The notes: generated by a model not told the origin, from the letters alone. Positions 48,570 to 58,513 are shown, counted from the stretch's first letter. The stretch is 64,000 nt of DNA from Acinetobacter nosocomialis NIPH 2119 (GCF_000368085.1 NZ_KB849239.1:2766170-2830169), one strand, 5' to 3'. Translations and numbers: made by a program.

Positions 48570-49487
48570 TTAGTAAAGAGCCTTCAATAAATCGCCAGCG
48601 CCTTGTTCAAGTAAGTTTCGAGCAAGGTTTTCGCCTAATTGCTGAGCATTGTGTGCTTCATCTGTGAGTTCAGCACGCAGTAATGTTTGCCCATCAGGAC
48701 TTCCGACGCGACCTTCAATATGAATTTTGCCGTCTTGTAAGGTTGCATAGCCCGCAATCGGTACCTGACAACCACCTTCAAGATAGGCATTAAATGCACG
48801 CTCAGCACGCACACAAACATCAGTCTCTGTATGTAAAAGAGGTTGAATTAAAGCCAATACTTCTTGGTCATCTGCACGACATTCCAAACCAAGAGCGCCC
48901 TGCCCAACCGCAGGCAAACTTACACTTGGCTCGATACAGTGACGAATGCGTTCTTCTAACCCTAAACGTTTTAAACCAGCGCTCGCCAAAATAATCGCAT
49001 CGTATTGACCATCATCTAACTTACTTAGGCGAGTTCCAACATTTCCACGTAAATCAATAATTTGTAGATCTGGGCGTTGTTTTAAAATTTGTGATTTACG
49101 ACGTAAGCTTGATGTACCAACTTTTGCTCCTTGCGGCAAGTCAGCAAAATTTTCAAAATGATTTGAAACGAAAGCATCTAATGGATCTTCACGTTCGCAA
49201 ATGACGGCCAAAGTTAAACCTTCTGGTAATGCCATTGGAACATCTTTCATTGAATGCACAGCAAGGTCCGCACGACCATCTAAAAGTGCTGCTTCCAACT
49301 CTTTAACGAACAACCCTTTACCACCAATTTTTGCTAAAGGTGTATCTAAAATTTTATCGCCCTGCGTGACAAACTTAACCAACTCCACCGTTAAATCTGG
49401 GTGAAGCTCCTGTAAACGGGCACGAATATGTTCTGCCTGCCAAAGAGCAAGTGGGCTTTGTCGTGTAGCAATTTTCAAGGTTTTCAT
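48570..49487 (-). CDS. hemC: Hydroxymethylbilane synthase (porphobilinogen deaminase)
   Basis: HemC polymerises four porphobilinogens to hydroxymethylbilane. I start it at [10 protein letters not shown], which aligns with the E. coli N-terminus; two further in-frame ATGs up to 49514 add four or nine residues, and none has a clear ribosome site. [36 protein letters not shown] and the dipyrromethane-anchoring cysteine in [12 protein letters not shown] are all present. First gene of hemC-hemD-hemX-hemY-thioesterase; algR lies upstream in the same direction. Confidence 0.95.
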   Translation of the reverse strand: MKTLKIATRQSPLALWQAEHIRARLQELHPDLTVELVKFVTQGDKILDTPLAKIGGKGLFVKELEAALLDGRADLAVHSMKDVPMALPEGLTLAVICEREDPLDAFVSNHFENFADLPQGAKVGTSSLRRKSQILKQRPDLQIIDLRGNVGTRLSKLDDGQYDAIILASAGLKRLGLEERIRHCIEPSVSLPAVGQGALGLECRADDQEVLALIQPLLHTETDVCVRAERAFNAYLEGGCQVPIAGYATLQDGKIHIEGRVGSPDGQTLLRAELTDEAHNAQQLGENLARNLLEQGAGDLLKALY

Positions 49488-49586
49488 AAATTCAAGCATG
49501 GGCTGGTCAAACAATACACCCTAAACTTAACTTGATCCCTTAAAATTGCAAGTAAAATCTCACTGACAAAATAGGATGCTGACTCG

Positions 49587-50327
49587 TTAAAGTTGGTGTA
49601 TTCGCTCTCTAAGGGTAGATAAATGACGGCGGCTAACGGAAAGTCTTTCATCCAAGCCACGTAATCGAACCTGATACTGACCTGAACTCACAAGCTCTAA
49701 ACCATCTAAATAAGCAATTGAGACCAAAGCATTTCGATGAATACGGATAAACTGATCTGCAAATTCAGTTTCAAGTTCTTTTAGTGTTTCATCAATCAAG
49801 ACACTGCCATTTTTATGTCGTACCGTGACATATTTCTGATCTGCCAAAAAATAATAGATATTTTCAACAGGAATCAGCTCAACACCGCGATAGGTTTTAG
49901 CAGCAATTTGATGTCTTTGCGTTTTTAAATCCTGCAAAAGCGTAGGATTAGGTAAGGCACTGAGCTGCGCTTGAGTAAGTTGAGTTAATTGCTTAAAAAC
50001 CTGCTCAAGTTCTTGAGGGTCAATCGGTTTAAGAAGATAAGCTTGTGCCTGTGATTTAAATGCTTCTAGAGCATGTTGATCATAGGCTGTGCAAAATACG
50101 ATAGCAGGTCGAGGATTAAGCTGACTTAATTGCTCCGCACAGACGAGACCATTCATACCCGGCATTTGGATATCAAGTAAAATCACATCCGGTTGATGAA
50201 GCCGTGCCTGTTCCAAGGCATCTTGGCCATGATGAGCTGTTGCGACAACATCATGTCCCATCTTTGAAACTAAACGTGATAATCGTTCCACTGCAAGTGG
50301 CTCGTCATCACAAATTAGCACCTTCAT
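49587..50327 (-). CDS. algR: LytTR-type response regulator AlgR
   Basis: 246 residues. The receiver domain has the acidic pair Asp7-Asp8, phosphoacceptor Asp52 (ILLDIQMPG) and Lys103-region KPID; the C-terminal LytTR DNA-binding domain contains ENIYYFLADQKYVTVRH and FIRIHRNALVS. The pair algZ-algR next to hemCD and argH reproduces the Pseudomonas aeruginosa order, where AlgR controls alginate and type IV pili. In Acinetobacter, a role in pili or motility is likely but inferred. Confidence 0.9.
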   Translation of the reverse strand: MKVLICDDEPLAVERLSRLVSKMGHDVVATAHHGQDALEQARLHQPDVILLDIQMPGMNGLVCAEQLSQLNPRPAIVFCTAYDQHALEAFKSQAQAYLLKPIDPQELEQVFKQLTQLTQAQLSALPNPTLLQDLKTQRHQIAAKTYRGVELIPVENIYYFLADQKYVTVRHKNGSVLIDETLKELETEFADQFIRIHRNALVSIAYLDGLELVSSGQYQVRLRGLDERLSVSRRHLSTLRERIHQL

Positions 50328-50387
50328 TCATCCTCCTTGTCACCGTTAACTTGGTCCATTTTTTTATGGTTAACTCTGACTGACTTA

Positions 50388-51527
50388 TTATTTTGATTGG
50401 TAGTGATAGCTCATAATAGTGGTATATAAAGTTTCACCCTTATACACTTGGAACCTAACAGAGTTCCCATAATACGCCTTCAAGCGCTGCTTAACATTTT
50501 CAAGAGCGATTCCATGCCCTTTCCGTGATTTTATTGTATCGTCTGTATAAGGGTTGGTAATGACTATACTGACCTGATTTTGCAATATTTCAACCAATAC
50601 CCCAATGGTTGCTTTACCTATCATTGGTTCGACCCCATGAAAAATACTATTCTCTAACAAAGGTTGTAATGTCAATAAAGGAATCGTGACCTGCTTTAAT
50701 TGCAAAGGTTCAATTTCCATTTTCCAGTCAACTTGTAAACGCTCACCTAAACGTATTTGTTCAATTATTAAATATTGTTTACTAAGCTCAATTTCTTCAT
50801 ACAAGCTTACCAATTTTAATTCTTGAAAACTCGCTCTAAATAAACGTGACAGACTAATCAGCATACTTTCTGCTTTATCTGGGTCTATCGTAATTAAACT
50901 CACCACATTATTTAAACTATTAAATAAAAAATGAGGATGAATGCGTGCTTGCATAGCCTGAATACGAGCATTTAATTCTGCATATTGTTGATGCAACCAT
51001 TGTTCCCGAACATATAAATAGCGCAAACAAAATGCGCCAAGTAATATTCCATAACTTAAATATAATGGGACATGAGTAAAATAAATACTCCAGTCCTGTG
51101 CTGTAGCAGTCATCCTTTTCAAAATTCCGAATTGAAAAAAATTAGTTATGATGGTGGTCGCCACCACAATCGCTTGCAGCAAGACAAAACCAATGGCCAA
51201 AGCATATTTTTGCTGAAGCTGACTAAAAAAATTTTGAAAATATTCAACTAAAGCAAAAAAAGACAAAATCACCCAGTTAATAAAAATCATATATTGTAAA
51301 AGGCGTGACCCACTTAATGCGTGCCAAGACTGCGCTTCCGCCAAGGCCAGAACCAATGCCAAAACATTACTTGCAATAATTAATTCTAATAAGTGTTGCC
51401 AACGATCAATTTTCGTAAAAAAATAGGAGGAATTTTGATTTCGATATGCTGTAGAAAACAACTTTGTTTGTTGAGCTTCGGCAAGTGATATACTCTTTTT
51501 TATTTTACTGAGCCACCATGACCACAT
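50388..51527 (-). CDS. algZ: LytS-family sensor histidine kinase AlgZ/FimS
   Basis: About 379 residues. Membrane segments lie at about 48-66, 80-98, 110-130 and 152-172, then the His_kinase region with [13 protein letters not shown] (phosphoacceptor near residue 199), followed by a degenerate ATPase domain ([26 protein letters not shown]). The start is the ATG seven bases after GGGGGA. This start lies inside the argH coding region, so the two genes overlap head to head by ten bases, with each promoter inside the other gene or its leader. Partner of algR. Confidence 0.88.
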   Translation of the reverse strand: MWSWWLSKIKKSISLAEAQQTKLFSTAYRNQNSSYFFTKIDRWQHLLELIIASNVLALVLALAEAQSWHALSGSRLLQYMIFINWVILSFFALVEYFQNFFSQLQQKYALAIGFVLLQAIVVATTIITNFFQFGILKRMTATAQDWSIYFTHVPLYLSYGILLGAFCLRYLYVREQWLHQQYAELNARIQAMQARIHPHFLFNSLNNVVSLITIDPDKAESMLISLSRLFRASFQELKLVSLYEEIELSKQYLIIEQIRLGERLQVDWKMEIEPLQLKQVTIPLLTLQPLLENSIFHGVEPMIGKATIGVLVEILQNQVSIVITNPYTDDTIKSRKGHGIALENVKQRLKAYYGNSVRFQVYKGETLYTTIMSYHYQSK

Positions 51528-52951
51528 CTTCAAATCCCCCTAATTCAGCAGCCCCAAACCAAACCTCAGGTATGTGGGGTGGTCGTTTTTCTGAAGCGAC
51601 AGACGCTTTTGTAGCAGAATTTACTGCCTCTGTTCAGTTTGACCAACGTTTTTATAAGCAAGACATCGCTGGTTCTATTGCGCATGCTACCATGCTTGCG
51701 AAAGTTGGCGTACTGACAGAAGCAGAACGAGACGACATTATTGAAGGTTTAAGCACCATTCGCGCAGAAATTGAAGCTGGAAACTTTGAATGGCGTATCG
51801 ATCTTGAAGATGTTCACATGAACATTGAATCACGTTTGACTCAACGTATCGGCATTACAGGTAAAAAATTACACACTGGTCGTAGCCGTAATGACCAAGT
51901 TGCAACAGATATACGTCTTTATCTTCGCGATGAAATTGATGATATTTTAGGCTTATTAGAGCGTTTACAAAAAGGTTTGTTGGGCTTGGCTGCCAAAAAT
52001 GTAAACACTATTATGCCTGGCTTTACACACTTACAAACAGCTCAACCGGTAACTTTCGGCCATCACTTGTTGGCATGGTTTGAAATGTTGGTTCGTGACA
52101 CTGAGCGTCTTCAAGACTGCCGTAAACGTGTAAACCGTATGCCACTTGGCTCAGCTGCGCTTGCTGGTACAACCTACCCGATTGACCGTGCTTACACAGC
52201 AGAATTACTCGGTTTTGAAGCTGTATCTGAAAACTCGCTTGATGCTGTATCAGACCGTGATTTTGCAATTGAATTTAATGCAGCAGCATCTTTAATCATG
52301 ATGCACTTATCACGTATGTCTGAAGAACTTATTCTTTGGACTTCTGCACAGTTTAAATTTGTGAACATTCCTGACCGTTTCTGTACTGGTTCTTCAATCA
52401 TGCCACAGAAGAAAAACCCTGATGTTCCAGAACTGATTCGTGGTAAATCTGGCCGTGTGTTTGGTGATTTAATTAGTTTACTTACGCTCATGAAAGGTCA
52501 GCCATTGGCGTACAACAAAGACAACCAAGAAGATAAAGAACCTTTATTTGATGCAATCGATACAGTTCGTGGTTCACTCATGGCATTTGCAGACATGATT
52601 CCTGCATTGGTTCCAAATATTGAAATCATGCGTGAAGCTGCACTTCGTGGGTTCTCGACTGCTACAGACCTTGCTGACTATTTAGTGAAAAAAGGCGTTG
52701 CGTTCCGTGATGCGCATGAAATTGTGGGTAAAGCTGTTGCATTAGGTGTGGCTGAAGAAAAAGATTTATCTGAACTCACACTTGAGCAATTACAACAATT
52801 CTCTGACCTAATTACAGCAGATGTATTTGATAAAGCTTTGACACTAGAAGCTTCGGTAAATGCACGTGATCATATTGGCGGAACTTCACCAAAACAGGTT
52901 GAAGCTGCGATTGCCCGTGCCCATAAACGTCTAGAACAGTTATACGCTTAA
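51518..52951 (+). CDS. argH: Argininosuccinate lyase
   Basis: 477 residues. The N-terminal [30 protein letters not shown] and the superfamily signature [12 protein letters not shown] (with the catalytic serine loop) are intact. It releases arginine and fumarate in the last step of arginine synthesis. A TATACT -10 box lies at 51489-51494, within the divergent algZ gene. yggX follows after nine bases. The gene order argH/algZ is as in Pseudomonas. Confidence 0.97.
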   Translation: MTTSSNPPNSAAPNQTSGMWGGRFSEATDAFVAEFTASVQFDQRFYKQDIAGSIAHATMLAKVGVLTEAERDDIIEGLSTIRAEIEAGNFEWRIDLEDVHMNIESRLTQRIGITGKKLHTGRSRNDQVATDIRLYLRDEIDDILGLLERLQKGLLGLAAKNVNTIMPGFTHLQTAQPVTFGHHLLAWFEMLVRDTERLQDCRKRVNRMPLGSAALAGTTYPIDRAYTAELLGFEAVSENSLDAVSDRDFAIEFNAAASLIMMHLSRMSEELILWTSAQFKFVNIPDRFCTGSSIMPQKKNPDVPELIRGKSGRVFGDLISLLTLMKGQPLAYNKDNQEDKEPLFDAIDTVRGSLMAFADMIPALVPNIEIMREAALRGFSTATDLADYLVKKGVAFRDAHEIVGKAVALGVAEEKDLSELTLEQLQQFSDLITADVFDKALTLEASVNARDHIGGTSPKQVEAAIARAHKRLEQLYA

Positions 52952-52960
52952 GGATACAAA

Positions 52961-53230
52961 ATGAGTCGACAAGTATTTTGCCGTAAATATCAAAAGGAAA
53001 TGGAAGGATTAGACTTTGCTCCGTTTCCAGGTGCTAAAGGCCAAGAATTTTTTGAAAATGTTTCTAAGCAAGCATGGCAAGAATGGCTACAACACCAAAC
53101 TACGCTAATTAATGAAAAGCGTTTAAACGTTTTTGATCCAGAAGCGAAAAAATTCCTTGAAGAACAACGTGAGAAGTTCTTCAATAATGATGAAAGCGTT
53201 GAAAAAGCAGAAGGTTGGAAGCCAGAATAA
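52961..53230 (+). CDS. yggX: YggX, Fe(2+)-trafficking / oxidative damage protection protein
   Basis: 89 residues, typical length. [24 protein letters not shown] carries the conserved Cys7 and the family signature; [18 protein letters not shown] and the charged tail also fit. It protects iron-sulfur clusters from oxidants. AAGGA lies seven bases before the ATG. Nine bases behind argH and followed by a terminator, it forms an argH-yggX operon. Confidence 0.93.
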   Translation: MSRQVFCRKYQKEMEGLDFAPFPGAKGQEFFENVSKQAWQEWLQHQTTLINEKRLNVFDPEAKKFLEEQREKFFNNDESVEKAEGWKPE

Positions 53231-53258
53231 TTCGTTTTTTCTAAGCTCATCATCATTA

Positions 53259-53295
53259 AAAAGGCGGGTTTATATACATAGACCTGCCTTTTTTT
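53259..53295 (+). terminator. Terminator of argH-yggX
   Basis: A stem of 11 pairs (53263-53273 with 53278-53288, two G-U pairs) is followed by seven T. Confidence 0.85.
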
Positions 53296-53321
53296 ACGTG
53301 AAACTTACACAAACATATAAA
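53293..53321 (+). promoter_or_regulatory. Candidate promoter of an intergenic small RNA
   Basis: TTTACG (53293-53298), 17 bases, then TATAAA (53316-53321). The -35 overlaps the T-tract of the preceding terminator. Predicted start is about 53328. Confidence 0.4.
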
Positions 53322-53327
53322 GCCTTA

Positions 53328-53478
53328 CATAGAGCGCACAGGACTCTACATGACATAAATTGGCTCACACCTTAATATCAATTCATAGCAAGTAAGACAC
53401 GATCCCTGTCGTGTTTTCTCTTAATGCACTTGATTTTCTGTCCTGAACTTCCCCCCAAAGTTCGGGACATTTTTTTAT
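53328..53478 (+). ncRNA. Candidate small RNA between yggX and phoU
   Basis: About 150 bases with no ORF, bounded by a promoter-like element and a second plus-strand terminator far beyond the yggX terminator. Two hairpins are visible: ACACGA/TCGTGT (near 53397-53414), followed by a short T-rich stretch, and the GC-rich terminator with a C-rich loop (CCCCCC), a common mRNA-contact type. No gene on this strand needs the second terminator. Expression is untested. Confidence 0.45.
53440..53478 (+). terminator. Rho-independent terminator with a C-rich loop
   Basis: GTCCTGAACTT pairs with AGTTCGGGAC across a CCCCCC-containing loop, followed by a run of seven T. Confidence 0.85.
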
Positions 53479-53489
53479 CTATTATTTCT

Positions 53490-53522
53490 AAAAAATAAAA
53501 AAAGCCTTGTTTCAAACAAGGC
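53490..53522 (-). terminator. Terminator of phoU
   Basis: GCCTTGTT and AACAAGGC (53504-53522) form the stem. Seven T follow on the minus strand. Confidence 0.85.
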
Positions 53523-53545
53523 CTTTCGATACTTCAACTCAAGTA

Positions 53546-54268
53546 TTACTTTTCGTGAACTTTTGCTTCAATTTCTTCAATTTTAGTATGGCGAGCATCA
53601 AAACCTTTTGCCATGTAAATCACTTGTTCAGCAATGTTACGAGCATGGTCACCAATACGCTCTAAAGAACGTAAAACCCACATCACGTTAATTACACGTG
53701 CAATATGACGCGGATCTTCAATCATATAAGTCATTAAAGTACGTGTTGCTGACTGATATTCACGGTCAATATCCGCATCAGCTAAAAGTACACGTAAAGC
53801 TTGATCGGCATCTAAACGTGCAAAAGCATCTAGGGCATCGTGAATCATGACACGGACTTGGTTACCGATATGACGGGTTTCCATGTAACCACGAGGTGAT
53901 CCACCCTCTTCACATAGATTTTGTGCAATACGGGCAATTTTTGCAGCTTCGTCACCAATACGCTCAAGGTCAGTATTGGCTTTGCTCATTGCAATCACCA
54001 TACGCAAGTCAATCGCTGCTGGATGACGGCGTGCCAAAATCAGTGTCAGACCTTCATCAATATCACGCTCATATTGATTGACTGCATTATCTTTAAATTG
54101 AACATCAATTGCTAAGTTTGCATCTGTATCAAGCAAAGAATGAATTGCATTGGCAACCTGTTGTTCGACCAAGCCACCCATGGTCATAAACTTTGTGTTC
54201 ACATCTTGCAAATCTTCATTAAATTGAGAAGAAATATGATGGCTTAACACCGGATTACTCGGACTCAA
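53546..54268 (-). CDS. phoU: Phosphate transport system regulatory protein PhoU
   Basis: 240 residues from a TTG start that lies six bases after GGAGG and gives the usual N-terminus (SPSNPVLSHHISSQF). The ATG 15 codons upstream has no ribosome site and would add an atypical leader. Two PhoU three-helix repeats follow, each with the metal-binding ERIGDEA or ERIGDHA signature (DLERIGDEAAKIA, SLERIGDHARNIA). It links the Pst transporter with the PhoR kinase; pst genes are not adjacent here. Confidence 0.93.
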   Translation of the reverse strand: MSPSNPVLSHHISSQFNEDLQDVNTKFMTMGGLVEQQVANAIHSLLDTDANLAIDVQFKDNAVNQYERDIDEGLTLILARRHPAAIDLRMVIAMSKANTDLERIGDEAAKIARIAQNLCEEGGSPRGYMETRHIGNQVRVMIHDALDAFARLDADQALRVLLADADIDREYQSATRTLMTYMIEDPRHIARVINVMWVLRSLERIGDHARNIAEQVIYMAKGFDARHTKIEEIEAKVHEK

Positions 54269-54376
54269 GGGAAGCCTCCAACATGATGGCGCAGGGATAA
54301 AATGATTGAGCATTAAAACACATCAATCATTAAATTTTTATGACAAAATTAAATTTCAGATAAAAGCATTTTTTTA

Positions 54377-55723
54377 TTACTGATACGTTAACCAGCTGTT
54401 TAATTCAACCAGATCTTTTTCGCCTAACTGACCTACAGCCGCTTTTAAACGAAGTACATTTAATAAATAGTCATATTGAGCATTAAGATAATCCTGTTTT
54501 GCTGAAAAAGCATTACGCTGTGCTAATAAAACATCGACCATACTTTTTAAGCCCTCGTTATAACTTGCTTTTGAGGCTTGAGAGACAAGTGAAGAAGAGT
54601 CCATTGCCGCCTTTCTTGCTTCAAGTTTTGCACGGTCGGTATCCACCTGCATAAAAGCGCTTTTTACATCGACATTGGCACGGCGAATGGCCGCATCGAG
54701 TTGAGCTTGCGCTTTATTTAACTCTATAGTGGCTTTTTTAATAGAGGTTCGGGTCTGTCCTCCATTAAATAAATTCCAGTTCATCTCTACGCCAACCTGA
54801 TCAAACTTTCCATCAGTCGAAATCAGTGTTTCTGGTGTTTGTTTGGTATAGCCATAACTCGCCACAGCATCTATTTGTGGATAAAGTGCAGCTTTTTCCA
54901 CACGGCGTTGGTCTTCAGCATATCGCTTTTGTAAACGGGCTTGCTGAATCTTTAGATTTTGTTGTTGGGCTAAGCCAATCCAGTCATCAAGTTGGGCTGG
55001 ATAAGGCTTTTGAAAAGTAAAATCACTTCGCAGTACTGCAAGCTTGTCTTGATAAGGGCCAATATATTCAGAGAGCTGTTCTTGAGCTAAAAGAAGCTGA
55101 ACATTAGTTGCAATACGGTTGGCTCTGGCATTTTGATATTGGGCATTTGCCTCACTTACATCACTACGTGCCACCAAACCCTCTTTAAGCTTGGCATTCA
55201 TCATATTGAGTTGTTCAAGTAAAGCCTTTTCTTCTTGTAAATATGCAGCGGTAAGTGCCTGCTGACGCAGTACATTAAAATAGGCTTCTGCCACATTTAA
55301 AACATGATCTTGTTTTTGCAGGCGTAAAGTAATTTCACTAAGAGCAACCGAGGTTTTAACCTGTTTATAACCTTCCCATGCATCCATACGAAAAAGAGGC
55401 TGACGAGCAGATAAAGTTGCTTGTTTGGTTGTTGATGTATTACTTACCAAAGCATCGGACAGTCCCTCTTGATCAACACCGGGAAAATTTGAACGCTTTA
55501 CGGTTTGGCTATTACGATTAATCTTTCCAGATAAGGTGACTGTAGGCAATAAAGCACCAGTTGCTAAGCCTAAATTGAGCTGATCTGCTTCAAATTGTTG
55601 TTGATTCGCTTGCCATGTCGGATCATTTTGCTTTGCGCGCTCATAAGTTTCAACTAAATCTAAAGCAAAACTCGGCGATGCAAAACTCCATAAACTCGCC
55701 ACAAGCATTAATTTTATTTTCAT
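54377..55723 (-). CDS. tolC: TolC-family outer-membrane efflux channel
   Basis: 448 residues. A signal peptide (cleavage after SPSFA) and two outer-membrane-factor repeats: LDLVETYERAKQNDPTWQANQQQ and the second-half QLDAAIRRANVDVKSAF..., with long coiled-coil helices. It resembles TolC proper (the A. baumannii homologue is known as AbuO) rather than AdeC or AdeK. It serves tripartite efflux pumps and type I secretion. Transcribed alone; no inner-membrane pump is adjacent. Confidence 0.88.
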   Translation of the reverse strand: MKIKLMLVASLWSFASPSFALDLVETYERAKQNDPTWQANQQQFEADQLNLGLATGALLPTVTLSGKINRNSQTVKRSNFPGVDQEGLSDALVSNTSTTKQATLSARQPLFRMDAWEGYKQVKTSVALSEITLRLQKQDHVLNVAEAYFNVLRQQALTAAYLQEEKALLEQLNMMNAKLKEGLVARSDVSEANAQYQNARANRIATNVQLLLAQEQLSEYIGPYQDKLAVLRSDFTFQKPYPAQLDDWIGLAQQQNLKIQQARLQKRYAEDQRRVEKAALYPQIDAVASYGYTKQTPETLISTDGKFDQVGVEMNWNLFNGGQTRTSIKKATIELNKAQAQLDAAIRRANVDVKSAFMQVDTDRAKLEARKAAMDSSSLVSQASKASYNEGLKSMVDVLLAQRNAFSAKQDYLNAQYDYLLNVLRLKAAVGQLGEKDLVELNSWLTYQ

Positions 55724-55796
55724 TGTCTAAATCAACGATAAAACTTGGCTTTAAGACTAAGAAAAATTTGATTTAAACTCAAGCCAGTAAAAGTTT

Positions 55797-56708
55797 TCAT
55801 TTTTGTGTATTTTCAGGCTTTGATAACATCAAAATACAAATGAAAATCAAAAACATGCCTAGCCAGCCCACCCATGATACATGTTCACCGACCAACACAA
55901 TCGCAAAAATCGCAGCAACTAAAGGCTCAGATAAAGTTAACGTAGTCGCTTTGCTCGCATTTACAGTCTTTAGCCCAAAGCCGAAAAGTAAATAACCGAG
56001 GAACATAGGAATTAGCATCATATAGCCAGCCACAAGTAAATTTGTTGAGCTCTCTAATAAACCGCCCCCTGTAAGCAACAAAGTAGGAAGTAAAATAACT
56101 GCTCCGCCACCCATAATCATGCCCATTGCAGCTTTAGCAGCAATACCTCGGTCTATTAATCTTTTTGCAGCCCATGAATAAAGCGAATAAGTTGTAGCAG
56201 CAACAAGCCCCAGAAAAATACCGAAGTATTTATTCCATTCATTTGTAATATCTTGTGCTATGTGGCTTTCACCCATAGATAATAAACTTACTCCCACAAC
56301 ACCAAACACAAAACTCAGGAACCATGTTTTAGATAAAACTTTACGGTCAAAGAATCGCTCTAAAACTGCTGCAATGAGTGGAGCTGAACCAATTGAAACC
56401 ACAGTACCAATCGTAATTCCGGCATAATGCATAGAAGAATAAAAAGCTAAGGGATATATCCCAACTGCTGCAATGCCCAAAAGAGTAATAGGAATATTAC
56501 GCCTAATAAATTGCCGGTTTTCCCGTATAGCTCGTGATGCAACCAGAGCTTGTAAAAGGCCTCCACCGCCCATCGCTACAGCACCAATTGCCAGTGGTCC
56601 AAGTGTTGGGGCAAATGCTGCCGCAGTTCCTGTTGTCCCCCACAAAACAGAGGCAACTAAAATTGCAATTATGCCACCATAACTACTATTTTTAATAAGG
56701 CTAATCAT
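55797..56708 (-). CDS. EamA/DMT-superfamily transporter
   Basis: 303 residues with ten membrane segments in two EamA halves (GIIAILVASVLWGTTGTAAA at the start, LGLVAATTYSLYSWAAKRL opening the second). Such proteins export metabolites or toxic amines from the cytoplasm. The ATG overlaps the upstream tetR-type gene by eight bases (ATGATTAG), so the two are translationally coupled. Control by that repressor is likely; substrate unknown. Confidence 0.88.
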   Translation of the reverse strand: MISLIKNSSYGGIIAILVASVLWGTTGTAAAFAPTLGPLAIGAVAMGGGGLLQALVASRAIRENRQFIRRNIPITLLGIAAVGIYPLAFYSSMHYAGITIGTVVSIGSAPLIAAVLERFFDRKVLSKTWFLSFVFGVVGVSLLSMGESHIAQDITNEWNKYFGIFLGLVAATTYSLYSWAAKRLIDRGIAAKAAMGMIMGGGAVILLPTLLLTGGGLLESSTNLLVAGYMMLIPMFLGYLLFGFGLKTVNASKATTLTLSEPLVAAIFAIVLVGEHVSWVGWLGMFLIFICILMLSKPENTQK

Positions 56709-57282
56709 GTTGGCATTCTCGATCTAAAATATCTTCTGCCATTTGCCTCGCTAATTGAAGTTGACGGCTACTACCTTCTAGACCAGCTCTTGCCATAGAA
56801 CCTTCTAAAAGAAAAGAAAGTTGTGAGGCGATATAGCTAATACGCTGTGAGTCTGGTATTAATTTTTTTAAATGCTCAGCAACAATAGCCTCAACTTGTT
56901 CTTTATGCTGCCTTACAGCATTTCGTCCTGCACTATTTGCAGGAAACTCAGCAGCAGCATTTAAAAGTCCACATCCCCTAAAACCCTTTTCATAAGCAAA
57001 CTCGGCATGATCTTGATAGGCATCAAATACGGCCAAAATAGCTTCTTTAGCTGTTTTTGTTTTTTCTAAACGGTTTTGATAAAGGTCTAACCACTCTTGA
57101 TGTCGTGCAGCAATGTAGGCATCAACAAGATCTCCTTTTGAAGAAAAATTATTGTAAAGCGACATCTTGGCTACATCTGCTTTAGCCGTAACCGAGTTAA
57201 TGCCAGTTGCAGTAATGCCATCGTTATAAAATAGTGTTGCCGCTGCATCGAGAATTTTCTGTCTTGCTGTTTTATCATTCAT
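56701..57282 (-). CDS. TetR-family repressor of the adjacent DMT exporter
   Basis: 193 residues. The N-terminal helix-turn-helix (TARQKILDAAATLFYNDGITATGINSVTAKADVAKMSLYNNF) is canonical; the ligand domain contains FRGCGLLNAAAEFP, typical of a TetR subgroup linked to DMT or oxidoreductase genes. It is the first gene of an operon with the exporter. A near-perfect dyad (57291-57314) lies directly before its start, indicating autorepression. Confidence 0.92.
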   Translation of the reverse strand: MNDKTARQKILDAAATLFYNDGITATGINSVTAKADVAKMSLYNNFSSKGDLVDAYIAARHQEWLDLYQNRLEKTKTAKEAILAVFDAYQDHAEFAYEKGFRGCGLLNAAAEFPANSAGRNAVRQHKEQVEAIVAEHLKKLIPDSQRISYIASQLSFLLEGSMARAGLEGSSRQLQLARQMAEDILDRECQHD

Positions 57283-57290
57283 GGTATTAA

Positions 57291-57314
57291 ATTAAGTAGA
57301 CCGATCTACCTAAT
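57291..57314. promoter_or_regulatory. TetR-type operator
   Basis: Inverted repeat GTAGA-N4-TCTAC (57296-57309), extended on both sides by a matching ATTA/TAAT with one mismatch between, giving ten-base arms. It starts nine bases upstream of the tetR-type ATG, overlapping the likely promoter. Confidence 0.65.
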
Positions 57315-57392
57315 AATAAAGATTTCTAACAGTGATGCAATCTTTTTAAGCGTTATAATTTGAGCAATATCAATTTCGATAAAAATATAAAG

Positions 57393-58475
57393 ATGAAAAA
57401 AATTCTAATGATGAGTATGTGCAGTGCACTACTTTTAGCTGGATGTAGTAAAACATCAGAGCAAGATCAGGCTGTATCTAAAGAGCAAAAATCAACTGCA
57501 CAAAAGTCCACCGAACAGCGAGACAGTAGCTGCTTACAAACTATAGCTGCTATGCAGAAAATTAATCAAAACAGTAAAATAGAAGACCTAAATCAAATTA
57601 ATGAAAAACTTAAAACCTGTGTTCCCTCTTTTAAAAATAATGAACAGCTTAAGCTAATTGAAGCATCGACGGCTATGTATCAGCGTTTTCTAAAACAAGA
57701 ACATAATGAAAAAACAGCAAAAGCGTTTGAAGCTTTTGGATATGCCATTTTAGAACAAGAACCATTAGATGCTAAAAAAACAATGAAAACCAAGAAAAAG
57801 TTATTCGATCAGCTTGGTACTCGTGATCAATACCTGATTCAACACGAGGGCCAAGCCTATATTGAACTACTCTATCAAGGTGAGGGCATGTTTACTTATC
57901 GCCGTCAGCCGAACTATTTAGTTGACGTTTTTTCTAAGGCTTTACCTGCTGATCAGAAAGAATTCTTATCTCGTATGGCGAAAGACAATAAAGACATTTT
58001 CTATGACGATGGTGCGTTGGCTATCTCATGGAAAGAGCTTACTGAGCGTGCATTATTTTGGGAGAAATTTATCCAAAAATATCCAAAGAGTTATTTTATT
58101 AATGATGCAAAATTATTATTTAATGAGTACCGATATTTTATTTTCTTTGGGCTAGATAATACGCCTGTATCCGATGAGTTTGCTCCAAACACATGGATTG
58201 ATAAAGATGCGCTTCAACAAATTCGTTTCTTATCTACACAAAATCAATCTAGCTTAGCAAAACCCGCTCAACAATTTCTGAAGTTTATTGCCACCCCTGT
58301 CGATGAGCGCAATAAGCAATTTAAAATAGATTTAACTGATGAAAATGGGCAAAAGAAATCTACCTATCAGATTGTGCATGAACAACTTGAGCAGCTATTA
58401 AAGTTTGATTCGCCATGGAATACTCAAAGCTACCGAGACTGCCATATAGATGCGGTTTGTATAGATACAAATTGA
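57393..58475 (+). CDS. Lipoprotein of unknown function
   Basis: 360 residues from MKKILMMSMCSALLLAGC, a textbook lipoprotein signal peptide with lipobox LAGC; an in-frame TTG 11 codons upstream is not needed. A Gln/Ser/Lys linker follows, then a mostly helical domain with cysteines at the beginning (SSCLQ, LKTCVP) and the very end (RDCHIDAVC), which could form disulfides in the periplasm. I recognise no family. A TATAAT box lies about 35 bases before the start. The stop codon overlaps the -35 of the thiC promoter. Confidence 0.65.
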   Translation: MKKILMMSMCSALLLAGCSKTSEQDQAVSKEQKSTAQKSTEQRDSSCLQTIAAMQKINQNSKIEDLNQINEKLKTCVPSFKNNEQLKLIEASTAMYQRFLKQEHNEKTAKAFEAFGYAILEQEPLDAKKTMKTKKKLFDQLGTRDQYLIQHEGQAYIELLYQGEGMFTYRRQPNYLVDVFSKALPADQKEFLSRMAKDNKDIFYDDGALAISWKELTERALFWEKFIQKYPKSYFINDAKLLFNEYRYFIFFGLDNTPVSDEFAPNTWIDKDALQQIRFLSTQNQSSLAKPAQQFLKFIATPVDERNKQFKIDLTDENGQKKSTYQIVHEQLEQLLKFDSPWNTQSYRDCHIDAVCIDTN

Positions 58476-58501
58476 CAATGCCAGCCAACCTAAAACATGT
58501 T
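58472..58501 (+). promoter_or_regulatory. Candidate thiC promoter
   Basis: A perfect TTGACA at 58472-58477, overlapping the upstream stop codon. The best -10 at an 18-base spacing (CATGTT) is weak. Placed just before the TPP riboswitch. Confidence 0.35.
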
Positions 58502-58513
58502 AGTCTTTAAATC

